Assembly (NCBI RefSeq): GCF_039543565.1
Contig: NZ_BAABJZ010000007.1
Span: 1-64,000, forward strand
Source: Ferrimonas pelagia
Lineage (GTDB): Bacteria > Pseudomonadota > Gammaproteobacteria > Enterobacterales > Shewanellaceae
DNA length: 64,000 nt
Direction: 5' to 3'
Below, one piece after another: positions 8,845 through 17,066 of this stretch. Position 1 is the stretch's first letter; each line of letters starts with the position of its first letter. The position numbers were made by a program, and so were the translations under genes. The notes below the pieces were generated by a model. The model was not told where the DNA came from, made no database searches, and saw nothing but the letters and a program-made list of their open reading frames with translations.

Positions 8845-10358
8845 AGTTATTCAATCATTCTAAAGCGGGGCTCAGCCCCGCTTTTGTTTATCCGCTGGTT
8901 TTTATCGCCGGCGCACTCAGCCATCTGGCCTTCGCCCCCTATGACGTCTGGCCGCTGTTGCCGCTGAGCCTCGCCCTACTGTTAGGTCTCAGCCGTGACT
9001 CAACGCCCAAAGTCGCAGCCAAGCTGGGCCTGGTTTGGGGCTTTGGCCTGTTCGCCTTCGGCCTGCGCTGGGTTCACGTCAGCATCGACAACTTCGGCGG
9101 CCTGCCACTGGTGGCCTCCGTCGGCCTGATGGCCCTGCTGTCGCTCTATCTGGCACTCTACCCGGCACTCTGTCTCTACCTGCTCAACCGCTTCTTTAAC
9201 CAGACACTGGCCGCTCGGCTGCTGGCCTTCCCCGCGCTGTGGCTACTCACCGAGTTGGCCCGAGGTTGGGTGTTGACCGGTTTTCCTTGGTTGTGGTCCG
9301 GATACAGCCAGCTCGAAGGGCCGCTGGCCTCACTGGCCCCATTGATAGGCACATTGGGGATCGGCCTGTGCTTGAGCATTATCGCCGTGATCCTGCCAGA
9401 ACTCCTGCGCCGACGCTGGTCACTGCTGGCGATCCCGCTCGTTATTACCGTTCTCAGCCTGGTTGCCGGTCAAACCCAAAGCGTGCAACGTGATGGCCGA
9501 ACACTGGATGTGGCACTGGTACAGGGCAACATCGCCCAGAGCCTCAAGTGGGAGCCGGAAAACCTCTGGCCGACCTTGATCAAGTACCAAGATCTGAGCA
9601 AGCCGCATTTCGATGCTGATCTGATCATCTGGCCGGAAGCCGCTATCCCGGCGCCAGAGGCCATGGTCAGCGATTTCTTGCTGCAGCTGGATCGGGGCAT
9701 TAAAGAGAGCGGCACCGGCCTGATCAGCGGGATAATCAGCATGGATCCCCAGCAGCAATTCTATAACTCACTGCTGACCTTGGGCGAAAACCCCGACGGC
9801 GTGCCGCTGCTGCCCTCCGAGCCCGGCCGTTATCACAAGCACCAACTGCTGCCCATCGGCGAATTTGTACCTCTCGAGGATCTGCTCAGGCCGCTGGCCC
9901 CGCTGTTTAACCTGCCGATGTCCTCATTCCAGCGCGGCGCTGCCCTGCAAACCAATCTGGCAGCGGGCAACGTCACACTGGCCCCGGCCATCTGCTACGA
10001 GATCGCATTCCCAGAGCTGGTGCGCAAAAATACCCATGCCGACACAGACGTGTTACTCACCGTGTCTAACGATGCTTGGTTTGGTGACTCCATCGGCCCC
10101 AAACAGCACATGGCGATCGCCCAGATGCGCGCTTTGGAGCTGGGCCGGCCCTTGCTTCGCGTTACCAATAACGGCATCACTGCCATCGTCGATGAGCACG
10201 GCGCGATCACCGAGGTACTGCCGCAGTTTGAAGAGGGCGTGCTGCGCGCCGATGTTGCACTGGTGCGGGGGCAAACCCTGTTTAACCTGACCGGCCAATG
10301 GCCATTGATCGTCCTCAGCATCGCTGTGCTGATGGGGATCCGCTACTACCGTCGGTAA
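8841..10358 (+). CDS. lnt: Apolipoprotein N-acyltransferase
   Basis: The inner membrane enzyme that adds the third acyl chain to the N-terminal cysteine of lipoproteins, 505 residues. About six N-terminal membrane helices (residues ~15-210) precede a periplasmic nitrilase-fold domain with the catalytic triad E266 (IIWPEA), K333 (RYHKHQL) and C385 (AICYEI), and a last membrane helix follows at ~482-500. It starts with GTG at 8841, overlapping corC by 4 nt. Codons 8-15 form a strong terminator-like hairpin, annotated separately. nlpI in this window encodes a likely substrate lipoprotein. Confidence 0.96.
   Translation: MKLFNHSKAGLSPAFVYPLVFIAGALSHLAFAPYDVWPLLPLSLALLLGLSRDSTPKVAAKLGLVWGFGLFAFGLRWVHVSIDNFGGLPLVASVGLMALLSLYLALYPALCLYLLNRFFNQTLAARLLAFPALWLLTELARGWVLTGFPWLWSGYSQLEGPLASLAPLIGTLGIGLCLSIIAVILPELLRRRWSLLAIPLVITVLSLVAGQTQSVQRDGRTLDVALVQGNIAQSLKWEPENLWPTLIKYQDLSKPHFDADLIIWPEAAIPAPEAMVSDFLLQLDRGIKESGTGLISGIISMDPQQQFYNSLLTLGENPDGVPLLPSEPGRYHKHQLLPIGEFVPLEDLLRPLAPLFNLPMSSFQRGAALQTNLAAGNVTLAPAICYEIAFPELVRKNTHADTDVLLTVSNDAWFGDSIGPKQHMAIAQMRALELGRPLLRVTNNGITAIVDEHGAITEVLPQFEEGVLRADVALVRGQTLFNLTGQWPLIVLSIAVLMGIRYYRR
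8862..8885 (+). promoter_or_regulatory. Terminator-like hairpin inside the lnt 5' coding region
   Basis: A perfect 9-bp stem AAAGCGGGG/CCCCGCTTT (8862-8870 with 8876-8884) with a 5-nt CTCAG loop and TTTTG after it, located about 20 nt inside lnt. It has the form of an intrinsic terminator or attenuator. It may instead reduce ribosome loading on lnt. The same bases encode Lys-Ala-Gly-Leu-Ser-Pro-Ala-Phe, a poorly conserved part of the protein. Confidence 0.55.
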
Positions 10359-10375
10359 CCGCTCCCCAAATCACA

Positions 10376-10398
10376 AAGGCCGTCCACAGGACGGCCTT
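10376..10398 (+). terminator. Terminator after lnt
   Basis: A 10-bp perfect stem AAGGCCGTCC/GGACGGCCTT with ACA loop, 17 nt after the lnt stop. The following T run is short (TTG), so it may depend on the strong stem. It likely ends the miaB/ybeZ-lnt transcript. Confidence 0.75.
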
Positions 10399-10510
10399 GC
10401 TCTAGTGTCAACACAACTGACACCGCCACCCAATCATTTCAAGCAAAATACCAACCCCCCTCCTCCCTTTGACGCTAATAAGAACATGCCGGGTAAGGTA
10501 ACTCTCCTTC

Positions 10511-10566
10511 TGTAATGCAGCCCAGCAGCACACCTATCGGTGTAAACAAAACGCCACTGCATTACA
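10511..10566 (+). promoter_or_regulatory. Nested inverted repeat in the protease upstream region
   Basis: In the 308-nt gap before the protease gene (10359-10666), TGTAATGCAG at 10511-10520 is the exact reverse complement of CTGCATTACA at 10557-10566. A second stem, ACACC/GGTGT (10530-10534 with 10539-10543), lies between them. It could fold as a two-part RNA hairpin or be a spaced operator pair. TTGACG near 10469 upstream is a possible -35. Apart from the lnt terminator I see nothing else in the gap. Confidence 0.4.
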
Positions 10567-10666
10567 CCCAACAAATCATGATATAGATCTAAAAGCACCA
10601 TCGGTTATAACTCATACACAAAAGACATAAGTAGATAACCACTATCATGGAACAGGGGAAAACAGG

Positions 10667-13600
10667 ATGTCAGAACAACGAACACGGCGGTTGAGTCATG
10701 TCTCACTCGCCTGCTCAGTGGCGTTACTCGCCAGTATGGGCGCTCAGGCCAACTCCAGCAGCGCCAGCGCAACGGTCCATGAAGGCCACCGAACCTTCCG
10801 CGCCATCACACTCACACCGCCCACCATCGAATCAGCGCCAAACAGCCTGTACAACAACGACAACAAGCGAAACCTGCATGTTGCGCCGGCCGATCCCACT
10901 GAAATATTCGCGCCAGAACAAGACCTATATGGTGAGCACGATTACATCGTGATCCTCGAAGATCATTCGGTTGTCGTCCAGCAAGCATTGACGCAAACCG
11001 CTTCGGCCACGACCTCTTCAGCAAACCTACAAGCGGTGCGCACCCAAGCGCTCCAGCAACAAAGTACTTGGATAAGCCAGGTACAGGCCAAAGGCATTGC
11101 GTTGAATGTTAAGCGTCAATACGCACTGGGGATCAATGGTCTCGTTGCGCATATGGACCAAAACGCCGCTATGGCTCTGGCCCAACAATCCGGGATCCGC
11201 AAGATCTACCGTGCACGCACACTCGAATTGCTATCAGACAACGGCCCGAGCTTCGTCGGCGCCGATCAGATCTGGCAGGGCACAGCCGGTGGCATGGCTT
11301 ATCAGGGCGACGGCGTGGTGGTTGGGATCATCGATACCGGGATCAACACCCAACACGCCTCCTTTAGCGCCAATGGGATCGACAACCCATTAGGGGACGG
11401 CGTGTTCCTGGGGGATTGTGTTGAAGACGCTAGCCTTTGTAACAACAAGTTGATCGGCGTCTACAGCTTTGACGAGATCACCGAAGCCTATGCCGATCCG
11501 GTGTTTCAGCCCGAGGTGCCCGTCTGGCAAACGCCCGATCCGCTACGCCCCGCCAACGGGGAAGATTACAATGGCCATGGCAGCCACGTAGCCAGCACCG
11601 TTGCGGGCAACATGTTAACGGATGTGCCCTATCAGATCCCCGCTAATGAGGTGACCTCCAACGGGACGTCAACCGATCTTGATATCCCCCAGATCAGTGG
11701 CATGGCGCCCAACGCCAACGTGATCTCCTACCAAGTCTGTTATCCTGGTGGCGCCGGCGATCCCTTCTCGGGGTGCCCGGAAACCGCGCTGTTAGCGGCC
11801 ATCGAGCAGGCCATTATGGATCAGGTTGATGTGATCAACTTTTCCATTGGTGGCGGTGAGAGCTTCCCTTGGGAGGATGCGGTTGAACTGGCGTTCCTGT
11901 CAGCACGTGAAGCTGGGATCAACGTCGCTGCGGCGGCCGGCAACTCCGGCCCCTACTTCTTCAGCACCGATCATACCTCCCCTTGGCTGACCTCCGTAGC
12001 AGCGACCACGCATGAGCGTGTGTTTAGCGTGCCAGAAAAGACCGTCGGGAGCTTCAGTGGTGGTACCACGTTGCCATCAAGCGATGAATATAGTGGTAAC
12101 AGTATCTCCGGGGCGATCACGGCGCCTGTGGTCTATGCCGGTGATTACGACAATCCCAATTCTGACCTCGCCCCGGAGCTGTGTGCGGCACCTTTCCCGG
12201 CCGATACCTTCAGCGCTGATAAAGACGGCAATCCGCTCAGCGATGCGCCTATCGTGCTGTGCTATCGCGGTGAAGTGGCCCGATTGGAAAAGGCGGTCAA
12301 CGTTCAGGCCGGTGGCGCTGGGGGGCTTATCCACGCCAATATGGACTGGTCCGGTGACAGCGCAACGCTGGTTGACGACCCCTTTGTCATTCCCGGGATC
12401 CACATCAGTCGTCGTGACGGCGATCAGATCAAGACTTGGCTCGCGGATGGCAGCGATCACCGCGCCAGCATCACGGCCGCCAGCCCGGAACGCTTAGTCG
12501 ATCCAGCCAATGCGGACTTTATCGCTGACTTCTCCTCACGCGGGCCCAGCTGGACCAACGCAAACTATCTGGTACCCAACATCGCAGCACCGGGTGTCAG
12601 CGTCTACGCCGCATGGACCAATGATCAACCCTTCAGCACTGTGCCCATGACTGCGGATTACACCGCGATCTCCGGCACCTCAATGGCCTCTCCTCATGTT
12701 GCCGGCGGGATGGCCCTGCTTGCAGGGCTTCGTCCAGACTGGTCGCCAGCGGAGATCCAATCCGCCATTATGTTGACCGCCAACCAAGGCGTTAAGCGGA
12801 AGATCTATGAAAACATCCTCGATCTGGATGCTCCCTATTACGTCGGCTCCGGCCGCATGGACGTCGCAGCAGCAGCCAATGCAGGCTTGGTGATGGACAT
12901 TCCGGTCGACGAGTACCTGGCCGCCAACCCCAACAACGGTGGCTACGTAAACCGGCTCAACACCCCCAACATGGTCGAAATGGAGTGCCGCAAGCAATGC
13001 AGCTGGCTGCGTACCGTGAAAGCTACTACCTCAGGCAGCTGGACCAGCGAGGCGGCAGCATGGGAAGGCTATGAAGGCGCCACCTTCACCGTATCGCCCG
13101 CACAGTTTTCTCTGCAAGCCGGTGAAAGCCAGGTGCTAGAGATCACCGCCACCATCAACGAGGATATCTACTCCAAGAGTTGGGAAGGCGAGTCCGCTGA
13201 CAACGAATACGTCCATTACTTCGGTACCATAGCGCTAATCGCCGACAACGGTGCCATTCCGGTCAGTACCATGCAAGCTATCGCTGGCTACAACCGTGGC
13301 GACGCCCCCGTCGAACTCAACATGACGGTCGGCCGAGATGAAGGCTATAGCGCGATCAATGGCATACAACTGCCTGCTTTCAACGATTTTACCGCCCAAT
13401 TCCTCGGTCCCGTTGCGCCAAGCATTGAGCAGTTCCACGTTGCAGCCGATACCTACTGGCTCAACCCCTTTGATGACATTACCGATGGTGCCGCCTACAC
13501 CAGCATCACCATTGAAGAGGGGACAGAACGCTTTGTGGCCGAGGTCCTCAAGGCCGAAGCGTACGATTATGAGAACCTCTATATTCGTCAACCAACCTTG

Positions 13601-15544
13601 ATTGTTGGTCGCAGCGCCGACGGCAGTGGCATTCCGCCAGTCGGCATCGACGCCGCCCGACCAGAGATCCTCTGTATCAGTCAGCACGCCACCGAAGGCA
13701 ACTACTGCGCCTTTAACACCCCGGCACCCGGCACCTACTGGATCGTCGTTCACAACATCAACGACAGCTGGCAGCACGAAGGACAGATAGAGATCGATCT
13801 CGCCACCGCGGTGATCACCAGCGATAGCCAAGGGATGTTAAGCCTGACCGGCCCCGCCAGCCATGACGGTGTTAGCCCATTGAGTCTCGACTTTGGCTGG
13901 AACTGGCCCGACAGCCAGCCCGGTGATGTGCTCTACGGCGCAGTCAACATGGGCCCATCAGCCAGTGCTCCGGCTGGGTTTGGCTTTAGTGGCTTGCGCT
14001 TAGAGCGGGATGTTAACGACATTCATATAAGTCAAAGTCAGAGCACGGCAAATGCTGGTGATATCATTGATTTTGCACTTGATATCCGACAAAACCTCGA
14101 AGCAACGGATCGGGAACTAAATATCAATGTCACCCTACCAGAAGGATTGACCTTAATCCCCGACAGCGTTCAGTATGACGATCAACTTGGTGCTTTACTG
14201 AACCAAGAAGATGGACGCTTTATCATTAGTGGCGTACAGCCCAGCAGCGCCGAGGTTGAACGCAAGTACAACGTCAGCACCAACTTCGACAACCCACAAT
14301 GTATGACACCAGACCTGGTCGAAGACTGGCACGGTGGCTATATCGATCTACACAGCATGTTTGGCCTGCAGCCTTGGGAAGAATGGATGCAAGGCGATGC
14401 CAACTCCGTGTTTAACGTGCCCATCGACTACCTGTTCTACAAGCCGGCTGACATCATGCTGTACGGTCGTCCCAGCACCGGCACCGTCCAGATGACTGCC
14501 GCGGGTCTGTTCAATCTCGCAGACGGTGAGTACTACAGCTGGCACTACGGCATGGCCATCGGCATGTTCCAGAGTGCGTTTGCGCCACTGTTTAACGACG
14601 CCTTCGAAACTACCTACAAGCGTCATTGGGAAGATCCGCAAGGGCTGACCATCATCAGCCTCTGGGAAGAGGACAACCCAGATCTGGGCGACGTGGCCAT
14701 TCTGGAATTCGATAACCTGGTGGACACCTCAACCGGTGGTCAGATCGATGTTCAGGCAATCCTGCGCAGCGGCCTGGACTTCCGCCCCAACCACCCAGAG
14801 CTGACCTTCGCCTATAACAACATCACCGGCGATATGGCCCGCGGGATCATCGGGACCATCGGCTACGCTGGCGCCTGGGATCTCTGGGGCGAAGGTGGCG
14901 GCTCAGAAGGGACCTTCTATGACATATTCGGCCTGGATAACCTGGATGAAGTCCTACAGGACGACCTAGTGGTCTGCTACGACTACGACGGACCAGAGCG
15001 CACCGCCATGCAACTGAAGTTCAAGGTTCGTGTCCATGAGGATGCCTCATCCACAGAGCAAACCGTTAGCCTGACTCACCAGTTCGGCAGCAGCTCAGCG
15101 GTCACTGAAAGCCACAGTGTGGCTGTCTCCGGCAATCTCCAGTTAGCGACGATCGCCGATCAGACCACCGACGAGAATATGGCATTGGCAGGGATCGAGG
15201 TGTTCTACACCGACGGTAACACCTACCCCAATACCATCGAAGTCAGCGGTGAACACGTGACAGCGACGGTGCATGGCCATGAAAGTGGCGCCACCTTCGA
15301 TCTGATGCCTGACCCTGACTTCCACGGCCAAACGGAAATCACCGTGATCGTGCGTGACTCGGTTCATTCCAGCGACATGGCCAGCACAAGCTTCATGCTG
15401 ACCGTCAACTCAGACGGTGTGGAGCCCACACCTGAGCCAGAGCCTGAGCCTGAACCTGACTCAAATAGCTCTAGCAGTGGCTCCTTCGGTGGATTCGCGC
15501 TGTTGTTGCTGGCCGGCTTCGGTCTGCGTCGACGCACGCGCTAA
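10667..15544 (+). CDS. Secreted subtilisin-like (S8) protease with GlyGly-CTERM tail
   Basis: A 1625-residue extracellular serine protease. Visible in order are a signal peptide (about 1-28, cleaving after QANA/AQA), an inhibitor-I9-type propeptide (~90-190), and a peptidase S8 domain with D223 (IIDTG), H304 (NGHGSHVAST) and S672 (GTSMASPHVAGG). A PA-type insert sits between H and S (~490-590), followed by long beta-rich C-terminal domains. A Pro-Glu repeat linker then leads to a Ser/Gly motif, a hydrophobic helix and RRRTR. That tail is the GlyGly-CTERM signal processed by rhombosortase after type II secretion, so the product is probably released or surface-bound. ATG 10667 follows GGGGAAAACAGG. 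It stands alone between terminators. Confidence 0.92.
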   Translation: MSEQRTRRLSHVSLACSVALLASMGAQANSSSASATVHEGHRTFRAITLTPPTIESAPNSLYNNDNKRNLHVAPADPTEIFAPEQDLYGEHDYIVILEDHSVVVQQALTQTASATTSSANLQAVRTQALQQQSTWISQVQAKGIALNVKRQYALGINGLVAHMDQNAAMALAQQSGIRKIYRARTLELLSDNGPSFVGADQIWQGTAGGMAYQGDGVVVGIIDTGINTQHASFSANGIDNPLGDGVFLGDCVEDASLCNNKLIGVYSFDEITEAYADPVFQPEVPVWQTPDPLRPANGEDYNGHGSHVASTVAGNMLTDVPYQIPANEVTSNGTSTDLDIPQISGMAPNANVISYQVCYPGGAGDPFSGCPETALLAAIEQAIMDQVDVINFSIGGGESFPWEDAVELAFLSAREAGINVAAAAGNSGPYFFSTDHTSPWLTSVAATTHERVFSVPEKTVGSFSGGTTLPSSDEYSGNSISGAITAPVVYAGDYDNPNSDLAPELCAAPFPADTFSADKDGNPLSDAPIVLCYRGEVARLEKAVNVQAGGAGGLIHANMDWSGDSATLVDDPFVIPGIHISRRDGDQIKTWLADGSDHRASITAASPERLVDPANADFIADFSSRGPSWTNANYLVPNIAAPGVSVYAAWTNDQPFSTVPMTADYTAISGTSMASPHVAGGMALLAGLRPDWSPAEIQSAIMLTANQGVKRKIYENILDLDAPYYVGSGRMDVAAAANAGLVMDIPVDEYLAANPNNGGYVNRLNTPNMVEMECRKQCSWLRTVKATTSGSWTSEAAAWEGYEGATFTVSPAQFSLQAGESQVLEITATINEDIYSKSWEGESADNEYVHYFGTIALIADNGAIPVSTMQAIAGYNRGDAPVELNMTVGRDEGYSAINGIQLPAFNDFTAQFLGPVAPSIEQFHVAADTYWLNPFDDITDGAAYTSITIEEGTERFVAEVLKAEAYDYENLYIRQPTLIVGRSADGSGIPPVGIDAARPEILCISQHATEGNYCAFNTPAPGTYWIVVHNINDSWQHEGQIEIDLATAVITSDSQGMLSLTGPASHDGVSPLSLDFGWNWPDSQPGDVLYGAVNMGPSASAPAGFGFSGLRLERDVNDIHISQSQSTANAGDIIDFALDIRQNLEATDRELNINVTLPEGLTLIPDSVQYDDQLGALLNQEDGRFIISGVQPSSAEVERKYNVSTNFDNPQCMTPDLVEDWHGGYIDLHSMFGLQPWEEWMQGDANSVFNVPIDYLFYKPADIMLYGRPSTGTVQMTAAGLFNLADGEYYSWHYGMAIGMFQSAFAPLFNDAFETTYKRHWEDPQGLTIISLWEEDNPDLGDVAILEFDNLVDTSTGGQIDVQAILRSGLDFRPNHPELTFAYNNITGDMARGIIGTIGYAGAWDLWGEGGGSEGTFYDIFGLDNLDEVLQDDLVVCYDYDGPERTAMQLKFKVRVHEDASSTEQTVSLTHQFGSSSAVTESHSVAVSGNLQLATIADQTTDENMALAGIEVFYTDGNTYPNTIEVSGEHVTATVHGHESGATFDLMPDPDFHGQTEITVIVRDSVHSSDMASTSFMLTVNSDGVEPTPEPEPEPEPDSNSSSSGSFGGFALLLLAGFGLRRRTR

Positions 15545-15562
15545 ACCACGTTAAGCCAAACA

Positions 15563-15588
15563 AAACGGCAGCCGCTTGGCTGCCGTTT
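15563..15588. terminator. Bidirectional terminator between protease and radA
   Basis: An 11-bp perfect stem AAACGGCAGCC/GGCTGCCGTTT with GCTT loop, lying between the convergent protease and radA genes. T-rich flanks on both strands suit termination in both directions. Confidence 0.88.
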
Positions 15589-15604
15589 CTATTGGTTAAA
15601 CCGC

Positions 15605-16972
15605 TCAGATCGCGTCCAGCGCTTCGGACAGCTTGGACACCGCCGTCACCTCCATCCCTTCGATCGGCTGGCGTGGCGCATTGCCCTTGGGCACGATGGC
15701 CCGTTTAAAGCCGTGTTTGGCGGCTTCACTCAGGCGCTCCTGGCCGTTAGGAACCGGACGAATTTCACCGGACAACCCCACCTCACCGAACACCACCAAC
15801 TCCTGTGACAGCACCGTATCGCGGAAGCTGGAGACCATGGTCAGCAGCAACGCCAGATCGGCCGCGGTTTCGGCCACTTTCACGCCGCCGACGACGTTGG
15901 CGTAAACGTCCTGATCCGACATCAGCAAGCCACCATGACGGTGCAGCACCGCCAGCAGTAAGGACAATCGGTTCTGCTCCAGCCCGACCGAGACCCGACG
16001 CGGGTTGGACAGCGGACTTTGATCGACCAGCGCTTGCAGCTCCACCAGCAAGGGCCGCGAGCCCTCCCACACCACCATCACCACCGAGCCCGCCGACGGC
16101 TCCTCACCGCGAGACAAGAAGATGGCGGAAGGGTTGCTCACCTCTTTGAGGCCTTGACCGGTCATGGCAAACACGCCCAGCTCGTTGATGGCGCCAAAGC
16201 GATTCTTGTGCGAGCGCATGGTGCGGTAGCGACTGTCGCCCATGGAATCGAGCATCACCGAGCAGTCGATGCAGTGCTCCAGCACCTTAGGGCCGGCCAG
16301 CGTGCCATCTTTGGTGACATGGCCCACCATAAAGATGGCGACGTTATTCTGCTTGGCGAAACGGGTCAGGTAGGCGGCACTTTCCCGCACCTGCGCTACG
16401 CTGCCCGGCGCCGATTGGATATCCGCCATGTGCATCACCTGAATGGAGTCGATCACCATGATCGAGGGCTTCTCCTTCTCGGCGATCATGCAGATCTGCT
16501 CTACCGAGGTTTCCGACAGCATCTTCAGCTTGTCCGTCGGCAGTGACAGGCGATTGGCCCGCATCGCCACCTGCTGCAGTGACTCCTCGCCCGTCACGTA
16601 CAGGGCATTCATCTGCTGTGACAGGCGACACATCACCTGCAGCAGCAGAGTCGATTTACCCGCCCCAGGATTACCGCCGATCAAGATCGCCGCGCCGGGC
16701 ACCACGCCCCCGCCGAGCACCCGATCCAGCTCGTTATAGCCGCTGGAAAAACGCGGCACCTCGGTCAGATCGATCTCCGCCAGCGTTTGCACACCCGAGC
16801 TGCCCGCGCCAGCATAGCCACTGAGCCGCTCAGTATTTCGGCTCTTGCTGCCTGCCCCCAGTCGAACCTCGGTCAAGGTATTCCAGGCGCCGCAGGCGTT
16901 ACACTGGCCCTGCCAGCGTGGGTGATCCGAACCGCAGTCATTACAGACGTAGGCTGATTTTACTTTTGCCAT
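15605..16972 (-). CDS. radA: DNA repair protein RadA
   Basis: A RecA-like branch-migration ATPase for recombination intermediates, 455 residues. It has an N-terminal C4 zinc finger (C10-x2-C13-x10-C24-x2-C27), Walker A GGNPGAGKST (~residues 93-102), the RadA signature KNRFGAINELG, and a C-terminal Lon-like domain. ATG at 16972 gives the conserved MAKVKSAYVC start; an in-frame upstream start would add eight unsupported residues. It diverges from the PilZ gene, and in E. coli radA likewise adjoins serB. Confidence 0.96.
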   Translation of the reverse strand: MAKVKSAYVCNDCGSDHPRWQGQCNACGAWNTLTEVRLGAGSKSRNTERLSGYAGAGSSGVQTLAEIDLTEVPRFSSGYNELDRVLGGGVVPGAAILIGGNPGAGKSTLLLQVMCRLSQQMNALYVTGEESLQQVAMRANRLSLPTDKLKMLSETSVEQICMIAEKEKPSIMVIDSIQVMHMADIQSAPGSVAQVRESAAYLTRFAKQNNVAIFMVGHVTKDGTLAGPKVLEHCIDCSVMLDSMGDSRYRTMRSHKNRFGAINELGVFAMTGQGLKEVSNPSAIFLSRGEEPSAGSVVMVVWEGSRPLLVELQALVDQSPLSNPRRVSVGLEQNRLSLLLAVLHRHGGLLMSDQDVYANVVGGVKVAETAADLALLLTMVSSFRDTVLSQELVVFGEVGLSGEIRPVPNGQERLSEAAKHGFKRAIVPKGNAPRQPIEGMEVTAVSKLSEALDAI

Positions 16973-17066
16973 GAACAGACCAATATTTTTCAACAAGATG
17001 AGCCATTATCACCGATGGGAGATCGGGGTTACAATGGCCGCCAGCAGATTATCTACCGAGCCTGGC

